Shown: piece after piece, positions 46,073-55,006 of the stretch
Layout of the letters: every line of letters starts with the position of its first letter
Numbering within the stretch: position 1 is the first letter of the stretch
Source: Desulfobacterales bacterium
Lineage (GTDB): Bacteria > Desulfobacterota > Desulfobacteria > Desulfobacterales > JAIPEE01
Length of the DNA stretch: 64,000 bases
Direction: 5' to 3'
Assembly: GCA_021737275.1 (NCBI GenBank)
Contig: JAIPEE010000003.1
Coordinates: forward strand, 62,001-126,000
Notes under the pieces: model-generated
The model's database searches: none
Told to the model about the DNA's origin: nothing
Seen by the model: only the letters and a program-made list of their open reading frames with translations
Position numbers and translations under genes: made by a program

Positions 46073-47257
46073 TTATAAACTGCAGTTCGGTATATTCGGA
46101 TCCGTCATGCCCTGGTCCGCGAGAATATCAAACAAACCGTCCTCACGAGTTTTCCCGATAAGGCTGTTCGTACGCATATGATTGTTGCAGGCCATAATAC
46201 TGACCGGGCCCTGTGGCGCATCAAATTGAATCTGGCTGATCGCTTTAACCACCTTTTCATTATCCGTACTGCCGGCTTTAGCTACAGCCTTTGCATACAA
46301 CCATGTGCCGCAATACATCGCTTCGGCCAATGCGGGAATTAATCCGTTTTCAACGCCGAATTTATCCTGATACGCTTTAACAAAGACACTGTTGGCCGAA
46401 CTGTTCCGAGTCATAAAGTATGACTGATCGGAGATGATTCCCGTCAGATCTTCCTTGGGCATGAATGTTGCCCACATTTCATCTACGGCATTGGAAACAA
46501 GTTGGGGTTTAAGATTAAAACTTCTGTACTGTTTAATCACGGTTGATGTATCACTTCCAACGACCATAGTCCATACCATATCAGGGTTTACATCTTTAAC
46601 TTTTAAGAGTGCCGGTGCAAAATCATAGGTGCCGAACGGGAAATATTCAACCCCCACAATTTTTCCGCCACTGGCTTTAACAGCTTTTTCAATATGCTCC
46701 GTGCATGTCCGGGGCCAGAGATAGTCAGAACCCAGAATGTAAACCGTTTTACCTACATTTTGCATCAGCCATGGTACAAATTTATCTATGGACTGGTTGG
46801 GTATCTGACCGGTGCAGATCAGGTTCCGGTTACACTCATCACCTTCATAAAATGTAGGATATACTAACAACTTATTATTGGGGATGGAAACAGTTAGTGC
46901 CGCCTTTCTTTCCATGCTGTAAATCAGACCCATCAAAACATCCACTTTGTTACGACCGATCAGCATACGTGTTTTTTCAATGGTCCCTTTTGTGGATGAT
47001 TGCGTATCTTCGGTAACAAATTCCAGTTTACGTCCTCCGGCCCCGCCCTGGGCATTGATTTGTTCTACTGCCAGCTCAAAAGGCCTCTGAATGTAAGGGG
47101 CTGCAAGGGCACCAAACCCGGTAAGAGGGGCCATAAAACCTATTTTTATGGTATCCGCGGCTTTTAAAAGAGTTGGTACACCGAATGAAGTTGCTGAAAT
47201 GGCTACAGCCGCACCAATAGTTTTTAATGCCTCACGTCTGTTGATCTTTTTACTCAT
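46073..47257 (-). CDS. Urea/amide-type ABC transporter substrate-binding protein (UrtA-like)
   Basis: 394 residues with a Tat-like leader (NRREALKTIG, then a hydrophobic stretch and LLKAADTIKIGF). The mature part has the type I binding-protein fold of the UrtA/AmiC branch: GFMAPLTGFGALA, ERKAALTV, VYPTFYEGDECNRNLICTGQ, and GSDYLWPRTCTEHIEKAV. This branch binds urea, short amides or related nitrogen compounds. It is the last gene of the unit, unlike classic urt operons where it is first. Confidence 0.85.
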   Translation of the reverse strand: MSKKINRREALKTIGAAVAISATSFGVPTLLKAADTIKIGFMAPLTGFGALAAPYIQRPFELAVEQINAQGGAGGRKLEFVTEDTQSSTKGTIEKTRMLIGRNKVDVLMGLIYSMERKAALTVSIPNNKLLVYPTFYEGDECNRNLICTGQIPNQSIDKFVPWLMQNVGKTVYILGSDYLWPRTCTEHIEKAVKASGGKIVGVEYFPFGTYDFAPALLKVKDVNPDMVWTMVVGSDTSTVIKQYRSFNLKPQLVSNAVDEMWATFMPKEDLTGIISDQSYFMTRNSSANSVFVKAYQDKFGVENGLIPALAEAMYCGTWLYAKAVAKAGSTDNEKVVKAISQIQFDAPQGPVSIMACNNHMRTNSLIGKTREDGLFDILADQGMTDPNIPNCSL

Positions 47258-47269
47258 AATAACCTCCTT

Positions 47270-47971
47270 TTAGATGGTTAAAAACGCTCCAATTTTTTTT
47301 TCATCTTTAAGTTCTTCGGGTCCGCCTGCATGAAGAATTGTTCCCTTTTCCATAACCAGGTACCTGCTTGCAGTTTGTAATATGAGATCCAGATTTTGTT
47401 CTACCAGCAGAACCGCAAGGTCGGTTTCTTTTACAATCTGGAGTAAAATACGGCCTAACAGTTGAACCAGATTGGGTTGAATGCCTTCTGAAGGTTCATC
47501 CAGAAGTAAAATACGCGGATTGCCGCACAGGGCCCTGGCAATTGCCAGTTGCTGTTGCTGGCCTCCTGAAAGGGTGCCGCCAAGTTGGCCTTGACGATCA
47601 TGTAAAATGGGAAAGTATGACCACACCTCTTCCGGGATTTCAGTTTTGCCGTCCACCCTGGATCGTGTACCCACGATCAGATTCTCTTTAACAGTCAATT
47701 TTGGAAAAATCCTTCTGCCCTGGGGAACATAAGCTATTCCAGCGCGTGCGATTTCAAACGATTGTAATCGGGTCAACTCCTGATCATCAATACAAACTCT
47801 ACCTGCCGTGATATTACATGACCCCATGATGGTTCGCATCAAGGTTGTTTTACCCATGCCGTTGCGGCCCAATATTACTAGGATCTCTTTTTTATCCATG
47901 GATAAAGCCACCTGATTAAGAACTTGTACATGACCGTATCCGGCACACAGGTTTGAAACTTTAAATTGCAT
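47270..47971 (-). CDS. ABC transporter ATPase, LivF/UrtE-like
   Basis: 233 residues: Walker A GRNGMGKTTL, signature LSGGQQQQLAIARAL, Walker B ILLLDEPSEG followed by IQPNLVQLLGRIL. The short LivF/UrtE type without the LivG C-terminal extension. It pairs with the LivG/UrtD-like ATPase, overlapping it by 1 bp (TAATG). Confidence 0.88.
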   Translation of the reverse strand: MQFKVSNLCAGYGHVQVLNQVALSMDKKEILVILGRNGMGKTTLMRTIMGSCNITAGRVCIDDQELTRLQSFEIARAGIAYVPQGRRIFPKLTVKENLIVGTRSRVDGKTEIPEEVWSYFPILHDRQGQLGGTLSGGQQQQLAIARALCGNPRILLLDEPSEGIQPNLVQLLGRILLQIVKETDLAVLLVEQNLDLILQTASRYLVMEKGTILHAGGPEELKDEKKIGAFLTI

Positions 47972-48684
47972 TATTTTCGCCCCATATAAATTTCTTTGAC
48001 TTCGGGATCAGATTCAATTTGCGAAAAGGATCCTTCCCTGAAGTTTGTTCCTTTGTGTAATATAATGGTATAACTGTTCAGCGCTCGTACGAAATGCATA
48101 TCATGTTCAATGACAATGATGGCATACTGACCTCGCAGTGAATTGATAAGACTTGCGGTTTTTGCTGTTTCGTCTGCGGTCATACCTGCGGTGGGTTCAT
48201 CCAGAAGAAGTAATTTCGGATCTGTAATTATGGCTAGTCCGATTTCCAGCCACTGTTTTTGCCCGTGAGCCAGATTTCCTGCCTCAGTATCAATAAATGT
48301 TTTAAGCCCGATAATATCAATTACTTCCATGATACGATCATTTGAAGGCGCACTGTTACGATTGGCGATCATGGCTACAGCAAGATTTTCACGTACGGAA
48401 AGATCATCAAAAATACTTGGAACCTGGAACTTTCTCATAATCCCCATCCGTGCATATTTATGAATGGGTAATCCGGCAATATTTTTACCTTCGAAAACGA
48501 CCTTGCCTCCCGTAGGCTTGAACGTACCGCTGATAACGTTAAAGAAAGTGGTTTTCCCGGCACCGTTAGGACCAAGTATGCATAACAGTTCCCCGTAGTC
48601 CAGTGAAATATTTACGTCCTGCAGAACTTTCAGCCCTCCAAAATATTTCTTTATATTACTTGTTTCCAGTAGTTTAGCGGCCAT
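47971..48684 (-). CDS. ABC transporter ATPase, LivG/UrtD-like
   Basis: Start at 48684 (MAAKLLETSNIKKYFGG) with CCGGAG just upstream; the frame extends to 48795 without homology. Walker A GPNGAGKTTFFNVI, LivG-type MRKFQVPSIFDDLSVRENL, signature replaced by LAHGQKQWLEIGLA, Walker B KLLLLDEPTAGM. The AHGQ variant is typical of UrtD rather than of LivG (SGGQ). It overlaps the permease gene end by 11 bp. Confidence 0.88.
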   Translation of the reverse strand: MAAKLLETSNIKKYFGGLKVLQDVNISLDYGELLCILGPNGAGKTTFFNVISGTFKPTGGKVVFEGKNIAGLPIHKYARMGIMRKFQVPSIFDDLSVRENLAVAMIANRNSAPSNDRIMEVIDIIGLKTFIDTEAGNLAHGQKQWLEIGLAIITDPKLLLLDEPTAGMTADETAKTASLINSLRGQYAIIVIEHDMHFVRALNSYTIILHKGTNFREGSFSQIESDPEVKEIYMGRK

Positions 48685-49729
48685 GTTTAACTCCGGATTT
48701 TTCAAATAATAGTTTGAATCTGACGACGAATTTACGAATGAAAGGCAGAATGCCGTCGGGGAAAACAAAAACAATGATAATGAAAATGGCACCAATTACA
48801 AGGGGCCACAAGCCGGTGGAAATGCTGCTGACAACTTGTTGAAGCCGCATAATAATAAAAGCACCGATAAACGGTCCGAGAAGCGTTCCACGTCCGCCTA
48901 CGGCTACCCATACGAAAATTTCAGTGGACAGCATCAGGCTTAACAGGTCCGGTGCAACAAAACCGGTGCAGGAAGCGTAGAGTCCTCCTGCCAGACCTGC
49001 CAGCATGGCGGAAGAAATCATGACAATCAGCAAATGGAGAGATGTATTATGTCCCAGACTCTGGGCTCTTTTTTCGTTATTTTCAATGCCTTTCAGCAGG
49101 TTTCCGTACAGACCTCTTGATAATTGCCAGAGAAAAAGAAGTGATAGCAGGGCAACGGTCAGCACCACATAATATAACGACAGGCTGTTGTCCAACTGGA
49201 AGCGGTGATCTCCCAGTGTGAATCCCAGGGGCGGTATGCCCAGCAGCCCGGAATCACCGCCGGTGACACTGACCCAGCTGATGGCGGCCTGTTGAGATAC
49301 AATACCTATCGCCAGCGTTACAATAACAAAATAGGCGCCCCGGACTCCTGCGAAAATCAGAAAATATCCTATCAGTAAGGCGATAATCCCGGGAATTGCT
49401 ACGGAAGCAAAAAGACCCAGAAGCGAAGAGAAACCCCAATCAAGATTGATGCTGGTTATTGCCATGGAATAAGCGCCTATGCCGAAAAAAGCGGCGTGGC
49501 CGAAACTGAGCATACCGCCTTTACCCCATAACCAGTCCAGGCTCAGGGCGACTATCCCGAATATCAGCATATCCCGCACAAGATTCAACGAATAACCATC
49601 TGCCCATAAAGGATAAGCCAGCAGGAGGCCGGCCAAACCAATAAAGGCTACCAACCATATACGTTCGTCAACGAGCTGTTTTAAAGTTGGTGGTAATTTG
49701 AAGCGAAAAATAATCGGATTCCATTTCAT
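48674..49729 (-). CDS. ABC transporter permease, LivM/UrtC-like
   Basis: About nine or ten hydrophobic segments from residue 27 on, with the LivM/UrtC signature LSLDWLWGKGGMLSFGHAAFFGIGAYS and a later GGRGTLLGPFIGAFI. 351 residues. It forms the channel with the LivH/UrtB-like subunit and overlaps that gene by 4 bp. Confidence 0.88.
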   Translation of the reverse strand: MKWNPIIFRFKLPPTLKQLVDERIWLVAFIGLAGLLLAYPLWADGYSLNLVRDMLIFGIVALSLDWLWGKGGMLSFGHAAFFGIGAYSMAITSINLDWGFSSLLGLFASVAIPGIIALLIGYFLIFAGVRGAYFVIVTLAIGIVSQQAAISWVSVTGGDSGLLGIPPLGFTLGDHRFQLDNSLSLYYVVLTVALLSLLFLWQLSRGLYGNLLKGIENNEKRAQSLGHNTSLHLLIVMISSAMLAGLAGGLYASCTGFVAPDLLSLMLSTEIFVWVAVGGRGTLLGPFIGAFIIMRLQQVVSSISTGLWPLVIGAIFIIIVFVFPDGILPFIRKFVVRFKLLFEKSGVKHGR

Positions 49730-50574
49730 TTAGGAATAATTCCTTGAGGACGATATCGTACAATGACGATTGCCAGGATTAATACAAGCGCTTGTGAAAG
49801 AGATACAGGTATATGATAGTTGAAAAAGGTTTCCAGACCGCCAATTAGGCAACTACCGGCAGCTACGCCCGCAATGTTGCCGACACCACCTACAATGACA
49901 ACAAAAAATGATTTGGCCAGATATCCAAGCCCCAAGTGAGGTAAAACATTACCCAGAGGGGCTATCAATACGCCACCGATGGCCGCCAAAGCAGAACCGG
50001 CAGAAAATGCCATCAGGTTAATCCGTCGGGTATTGATGCCCATGCAGGCGGCCATTTCACGATCCTGAATGACAGTACGTACATCCAGCCCAAAGCGGGT
50101 GTAGCGAATTATCAAATAACAGGTAGCCATAATTGAAAGAGCGGTAACGATAAGAAAGAGGCGATAAACCGGATATTCAACGCCAACAATTGACATGGTA
50201 CCCACAAGAGGATCACTGACACCGAAGCCCTTGGCTCCGAACGTTAGCTGAATGCCCTGACGAATAATCAGGCTTACCCCCCAAGTAGCCAGTATGACCG
50301 CTAATGGACGATCATACAGATAGCGGATCAGAACCCGTTCCATTAAAATTCCAAACAGAGCGCCCACAATCGGTGCGCACAGCAAAGCCATCCAGAAACT
50401 TCCACCCAGAAGGTCAGCGGCAACTAGTGTATAGGCCCCAATGGTAACAAATTCGCCGTGGGCAAAGTTAATTAATTCCATCAGGCCGTAAATGATTGCC
50501 AGTCCTAAGCCGACTACCATCAAAATACTAGCCACGGTCATGGCATTCAAAAAAAGATATGTGATCCCTTCCAT
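49726..50574 (-). CDS. ABC transporter permease, LivH/UrtB-like
   Basis: Start at 50574 (MEGITYLFLNAM) with AAAGG 5-9 nt upstream; an upstream in-frame start at 50613 adds a charged extension. Signature GLGLAIIYGLMELINFAHGEFVTIGAY and VGGVGNIAGVAAGSCLIGGLE. Lacks the long N-terminal extension of cyanobacterial UrtB. First transporter gene after the amidase gene, with a 226-bp gap. Confidence 0.88.
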   Translation of the reverse strand: MEGITYLFLNAMTVASILMVVGLGLAIIYGLMELINFAHGEFVTIGAYTLVAADLLGGSFWMALLCAPIVGALFGILMERVLIRYLYDRPLAVILATWGVSLIIRQGIQLTFGAKGFGVSDPLVGTMSIVGVEYPVYRLFLIVTALSIMATCYLIIRYTRFGLDVRTVIQDREMAACMGINTRRINLMAFSAGSALAAIGGVLIAPLGNVLPHLGLGYLAKSFFVVIVGGVGNIAGVAAGSCLIGGLETFFNYHIPVSLSQALVLILAIVIVRYRPQGIIPK

Positions 50575-50800
50575 ATTTACCTTTCGTTGTTTTTTGTTTG
50601 CTCCGAAAACCATTCAAGCACCGCTATTTCGGATTATTCAGCAAACAATTTCACCCATCGGTGATAGCTATGACCTGAGTTTACAAGTTCTCAAGGCTCA
50701 ATATGAATGATGTTACCATTATGAATTTTTGAGTGTACTTGAAATACCTTTGTTGTTAAAGTGTTCGTAAGGTAAATTTAGATGTATAATTATTTATAGT

Positions 50801-51685
50801 TCAAGCACTTTTCCCGCTACTGATCCCGTCCAGCGTCATCAGCCTGTGATAACATTCCGGGCGTCGATCACGGAATGCGCCCCAGTAGGATCGCAGTTTT
50901 TTAATTTCTTCCCTGTTGATATCCTGAACAAGAACCGCATCACCGGTTTTATCGGCTTCCTGTCGAATTGCGCCTGTATAGTCACAAATAAACGATGTGC
51001 CGTAAAAGGAAACACTGCAGGTTTCCCCTTCTTCCAGGCCATACCGGTTGGCAGCTACTATCGGCAGCAGGTTGGCGGCGGCATGGCCCTGCATTACGCG
51101 CTGCCAGTGTCGACTGGAGTCCCAGTCCGAGTATCCTGGATGACTGCCAATTGCCGTAGGATAAAATATTATCTCAGCACCCTGTAAAAGCATGTCCCGG
51201 GCCGCTTCCGGAAACCACTGATCCCAGCAGATTCCTGCTCCAACACATCCGTAGCGGGTATCCCACACTTTAAAACCGGTATCTCCGGGTGAAAAATAGT
51301 ATTTTTCATCATATCCCGGGGCATCCGGAATATGGGTCTTACGGTATACACCCATTACGGTGCCGTCAGCATCGATCATGGCAATTGAATTAAACCGGAC
51401 AGGCCCTGACTTTTCGTAAAAACTGACCGGGAGAACCACCTCAAGCTCTTTTGCCAGTTTTCGCATCCTTTTTACCGGCGGGCTTTCATCTATGTGATAT
51501 GCCAGTTTAAAATGCTTTACATCCTTATCTTTACAGAAATAGGGTGAGTGGAAAAGTTCCGGGAGTAAAATGATGTTTGCATCCTGGCTTGCGGCTTGAC
51601 GAACCAATCGCTCGGCAGTGTCAAGATTTTTTTCAAGATTCCAGGTGCATGAAAATTGAAGAGCTGCAATTCGTATTTTTTTCAT
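50801..51685 (-). CDS. aguB: N-carbamoylputrescine amidase-like nitrilase-superfamily enzyme
   Basis: AguB hydrolyses N-carbamoylputrescine to putrescine, CO2 and ammonia. The Glu-Lys-Cys triad is present: ILLPELFHSPYF, VYRKTHIPDAPGYDEKYYFS, and GAGICWDQWFPEAARDM. The HWQRVMQGHAAANLLPIVAANRYG segment also matches the AguB branch. 294 residues. It is the first gene on the minus strand after the divergent LysR gene. The exact carbamoyl or ureido substrate is inferred from this homology only. Confidence 0.85.
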   Translation of the reverse strand: MKKIRIAALQFSCTWNLEKNLDTAERLVRQAASQDANIILLPELFHSPYFCKDKDVKHFKLAYHIDESPPVKRMRKLAKELEVVLPVSFYEKSGPVRFNSIAMIDADGTVMGVYRKTHIPDAPGYDEKYYFSPGDTGFKVWDTRYGCVGAGICWDQWFPEAARDMLLQGAEIIFYPTAIGSHPGYSDWDSSRHWQRVMQGHAAANLLPIVAANRYGLEEGETCSVSFYGTSFICDYTGAIRQEADKTGDAVLVQDINREEIKKLRSYWGAFRDRRPECYHRLMTLDGISSGKSA

Positions 51686-51867
51686 AGTTTTTTTATTCTA
51701 TTTTTGATTTTGTCTTGAGTTATTGTAATTGCACTATTTTTATATAGTGTGAAATGAATAATAATAATTATGAAATCAATTTTATAACTTGAGACTTCGA
51801 TCAAGATCAATTGATGGCCTTTTTTTTGTTGACCATAAAATTAATATTACTGTATCTATACTAAAAG

Positions 51868-51904
51868 TATTTGTAAAATGAATATTTATAATTTTAAAAT
51901 GAAT
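51868..51904. promoter_or_regulatory. 37-bp element, copy 1 (LysR/aguB side)
   Basis: A 37-bp sequence that recurs identically at 54549-54585. It contains AAAATGAAT twice (51875-51883 and 51896-51904) with a 21-bp period, two helical turns. It ends 19 bp before the LysR start and lies 183 bp upstream of the aguB-like start. A weaker AAATGAAT occurs at 51752-51759. It fits a LysR-type binding site. Confidence 0.7.
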
Positions 51905-51923
51905 AATACTAATAAAGTTTATT

Positions 51924-52853
51924 ATGAAAATTAACCTTGAAAACTTTGATTTGAATCTTCTGGTGGCTTTTGATGCCCTGATGCTTGAACGTAATGTGTC
52001 CAAAGCGGCAGATCGAGTTTATTTGACCCAGTCAGCGATGAGCCATGCGTTAAAACGGCTGCGTATCCTCCTGGATGATCCTGTTCTGGTACGTTCGGAA
52101 AAAGGAATGATGCCAACACCCCGAGCAAAAGCTATGGAGATTCCTGTGCGGGAGGTGTTGACCGAAACCCAGAATATCCTGTATGCACCGGAGCCGTTCA
52201 ATTTTTCTACGAGCCAGAGAATCTTCAATATTTATCCACCGGAATTTTTCGAAGTCGTTTGTTTACCGTTGTTGGTTCGGCGATTGCAATATCAAGCCCC
52301 CAAAATTCAACTGGCAATAAATGTAATGACTGAAAAAAATCCTGTAAAACTACTTGCCAGCGGTAAAATAGATGTTGCCATTGGAATCAAGGGTATTACC
52401 CAAACAGATAAAAGGGTGCGTGTCCTGGACTGGATAGAAAACCCCCTGGTTTGTCTGGTCAGTTCAGATAATTCGATTGTCGGAGATCGGATTTCCCTCG
52501 AGCAGTTCCAGAAAGTCCGGCATATTTATCACAGTATGGCGGGAACGCCCTTTACCCAGACTTTCCTGGATATCTGGCTCAAAAAAAATGGAATCAAACG
52601 AAAAATCGCAGCCTCCATTGCAGGTTTTTTCGGAGCAGTTTTTTCAATTATTGGTACTGATTTTGTGATGACGGTGCCCTTACAAATGGCGCGGGTTCTG
52701 GTCAAACAGCTGCCGGTTCGAATTGTGACAGCGCCTGATAACTTTCCCAGGTATTCTCTTACCCTGGTCTGGCATCCTTTATACGACAAAGATCCTGCCA
52801 ATATCTGGATTCGGGATCAGCTGTTGCGGCTTGTAAAGGAAAATCCGGATTAA
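51924..52853 (+). CDS. LysR-type transcriptional regulator (NodD/PnbR-like)
   Basis: 309 residues: N-terminal winged helix (FDLNLLVAFDALMLERNVSKAA, LTQSAMSHALKRLRILLDDP), then an effector domain (LASGKIDVAIGIKG, LEQFQKVRHIYHS). The NodD-type start FDLNLLVAFDALM is typical of activators of catabolic genes. It is transcribed divergently from the aguB-like gene and carries the 37-bp element at its promoter. Confidence 0.9.
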   Translation: MKINLENFDLNLLVAFDALMLERNVSKAADRVYLTQSAMSHALKRLRILLDDPVLVRSEKGMMPTPRAKAMEIPVREVLTETQNILYAPEPFNFSTSQRIFNIYPPEFFEVVCLPLLVRRLQYQAPKIQLAINVMTEKNPVKLLASGKIDVAIGIKGITQTDKRVRVLDWIENPLVCLVSSDNSIVGDRISLEQFQKVRHIYHSMAGTPFTQTFLDIWLKKNGIKRKIAASIAGFFGAVFSIIGTDFVMTVPLQMARVLVKQLPVRIVTAPDNFPRYSLTLVWHPLYDKDPANIWIRDQLLRLVKENPD

Positions 52854-52940
52854 GCCACGGGAATAATAAATATTATTTTTTAGCAGAATGGCAGAAACCA
52901 CAGACTCTGACATTTTGTTTTTAATTTGGTTTCCTTTGTT

Positions 52941-54494
52941 TTATGACTGATCCAAAAGCCGGTTATATACCTCTTTTCCGTGAACTATGGTCAGTTCCAC
53001 CTGAAAATCTTTTATTTCAGCAGGCTCATCAAAAGGATTTCGGTCCAGAACCACAAGATCGGCCAGCTTGCCGGCCTCAATTGAGCCCTTTTGCAATTCT
53101 TCTTTCCCTACCCATGCGCCATTACGCGTATACATTTTCAGGGCATCTGTAACAGATACGCGTCTGGATTGCCGGGGCATATTGACCGCTGCATGGATAC
53201 CCATCAGGGGATTGATAGAGGTGACAGGGCTATCCGAACTGCCAACAACAGGAAGGCCGCAAGATAGTAATCGTGGAAAAGGTTCCATTCGTTCGGCCCG
53301 TTTTCGTCCTACTAAAGGTTCATAATCGCTATGTTGCGGATCATCCCATAAATAGGGGAACACCGGCTGCATGACCGGCACCAGCCCCAATTCAATTGCT
53401 GTATCAATAGCATGGTCAGATGGTGTTATGAAATGTTCAACCCGATGGCGGCAGTCCGACCGCGGATAATCGGACATCACCTTTTTGTAAGTATTTACCA
53501 GGATATCCACTGCCCGGTCTCCGATGGCATGCATACCGATCTGCATTCCGGCGTTATGAGCAGTGGTAACAAAAGACTCAATCTGTTCTGTGCTGAAGTA
53601 CATTTTCCCACAAGTATCCGGGCAATCGGAATATGGCTGATAATATAATGCGGTATGTTCAAACGCCGTACCATCGATACAAAGACATCCGCCGATTCGT
53701 GAAATACCCAGATCCAGTGCTTTATCAACATCCATTGTCTGGTAGAATAACAGGGTGTCAATAGGCAGTTCGGATTTGATTTTCCTGTGAGCCAACACGT
53801 CACGATCGTTTTCAAAAAACTGTCCGTCGAGACAGTGCATAGTGGTTACACCTCGGGAAACCGCAAGATGACAGACTTTTTCGTACAAGCCTGCGATATC
53901 GGAATCCGACAGTGTGCCCAGTGCACGACGGGTGGCAAAAAAGTGCGCATCATCCGTCAGAAACGACCCTGTAGGCTTGCCGGTTATCGGATCTTTTTCT
54001 ACACCGGGAAGATCCGGCGGTGGTTGGATATATTTAAATGCGGCCGAGCTGGCAGCACCGGAGTGCATTGTGGGAGAAAAGATATAAACCGGCCGGTTAT
54101 GGGTGGCCCGGTCCAGTTCTTCCATATGGGGAAAGCGGTTTTCGTTTAATAACCACGGAGAACAACCCATACCGAAAATCCATTTTCCGGGAGGCACCGA
54201 GTCGGCGTGTTCGGCAATAATTTTACAGGCCTCTTTTACAGAAGTTGCTGTGGATAAATTTGCAGCGCCAAACGTCAGTCCGGTAAGAGATGCATGGACA
54301 TGAGCATCAATGAAGCCCGGCAAGATTGTGCGCCCGTTTAAATCAATAAGCTTTGTGTCAGGTGTTTTGAGTGCCAGAATTAATTTGTCGGTTCCAACGG
54401 CCTTGATCCGTTCACCTTCGATAACCATTGCCTGAGCTCGCGAGTTATCAGGGTTCAATCTGATAATGTTGCCGTTATAGAATATTGTATGCAT
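52941..54494 (-). CDS. YtcJ-like metal-dependent amidohydrolase
   Basis: 517 residues, amidohydrolase family 3: metal site GFIDAHVH (60s), MHAIGDRAVD, HRVEHF, and the metal Asp in VVGSSDSPVTSINPL. The C-terminal composite beta-domain carries GSIEAGKLADLVVLDRNPFD. Family members hydrolyse amide, carbamoyl or cyclic ureido bonds; the substrate is undetermined. Next to the LysR gene and carrying the 37-bp element upstream, it is likely in the same regulon as the amidase and transporter. Confidence 0.85.
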   Translation of the reverse strand: MHTIFYNGNIIRLNPDNSRAQAMVIEGERIKAVGTDKLILALKTPDTKLIDLNGRTILPGFIDAHVHASLTGLTFGAANLSTATSVKEACKIIAEHADSVPPGKWIFGMGCSPWLLNENRFPHMEELDRATHNRPVYIFSPTMHSGAASSAAFKYIQPPPDLPGVEKDPITGKPTGSFLTDDAHFFATRRALGTLSDSDIAGLYEKVCHLAVSRGVTTMHCLDGQFFENDRDVLAHRKIKSELPIDTLLFYQTMDVDKALDLGISRIGGCLCIDGTAFEHTALYYQPYSDCPDTCGKMYFSTEQIESFVTTAHNAGMQIGMHAIGDRAVDILVNTYKKVMSDYPRSDCRHRVEHFITPSDHAIDTAIELGLVPVMQPVFPYLWDDPQHSDYEPLVGRKRAERMEPFPRLLSCGLPVVGSSDSPVTSINPLMGIHAAVNMPRQSRRVSVTDALKMYTRNGAWVGKEELQKGSIEAGKLADLVVLDRNPFDEPAEIKDFQVELTIVHGKEVYNRLLDQS

Positions 54495-54548
54495 TAGAAT
54501 TCCTTCCTGGAGGTTTTGGTATGGTAAATATCATATTTTTATCCTTAC

Positions 54549-54585
54549 TATTTGTAAAATGAATATTTATAATTTTAAAATGAAT
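54549..54585. promoter_or_regulatory. 37-bp element, copy 2 (amidohydrolase side)
   Basis: Identical over 37 bp to 51868-51904 and in the same plus-strand orientation. Its near end is 55 bp upstream of the amidohydrolase start codon, so for both minus-strand target genes it has the same relative orientation. Sharing an exact 37-bp block is far beyond chance in this AT-rich DNA, although low complexity should be kept in mind. Confidence 0.75.
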
Positions 54586-55006
54586 TTAAATAATAGTTGC
54601 TGCGCGCCGGAATTATTTTTATAAACGGCGGTTTGTATCTGTCAGGAGTTTTTGATGGAAATGGTCTGACCCTCCAAAACAGATTCAGATTTTATATTAG
54701 AGATATGATTCGATCATCCAAGAAAAAGATACTGATATCATCAAGCATAGCTGCTAGTTCAGCAAGAATTACTTATACCAAGTTTGTCGTAGAACATGTA
54801 AGAAATTAGGTATCATACAGCGTCAACACTGAATTCATATTATTTTATCAAGGCTATATATATGAAATTACAAACCAATTATTTCCTATTGCAATAATAG
54901 ACAAAGTATTATAATGAAAATCCTTATCAATTCTAACAACATATTAAAAATGTGGAGGACGTAAGGATACTATTCTGAAAATATAGAATATATTTCCGTA
55001 CTTAGA
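54586..55006. other. Intergenic region with promoter of the response-regulator gene
   Basis: 421 bp. TTGCAA (54889-54894) and TATAAT (54910-54915) at 15 bp form a plausible promoter for the downstream gene. GGAGG at about 54953 is too far upstream (about 50 nt) to serve its ATG. A 70-codon open frame at 54597-54809 shows no recognisable protein. I see nothing else. Confidence 0.4.

Noticed and set aside
54597-54809. 70-codon plus-strand frame upstream of the HD-GYP gene
   Set aside because: No ribosome site, TTG start, no family resemblance, and it lies in the promoter region.
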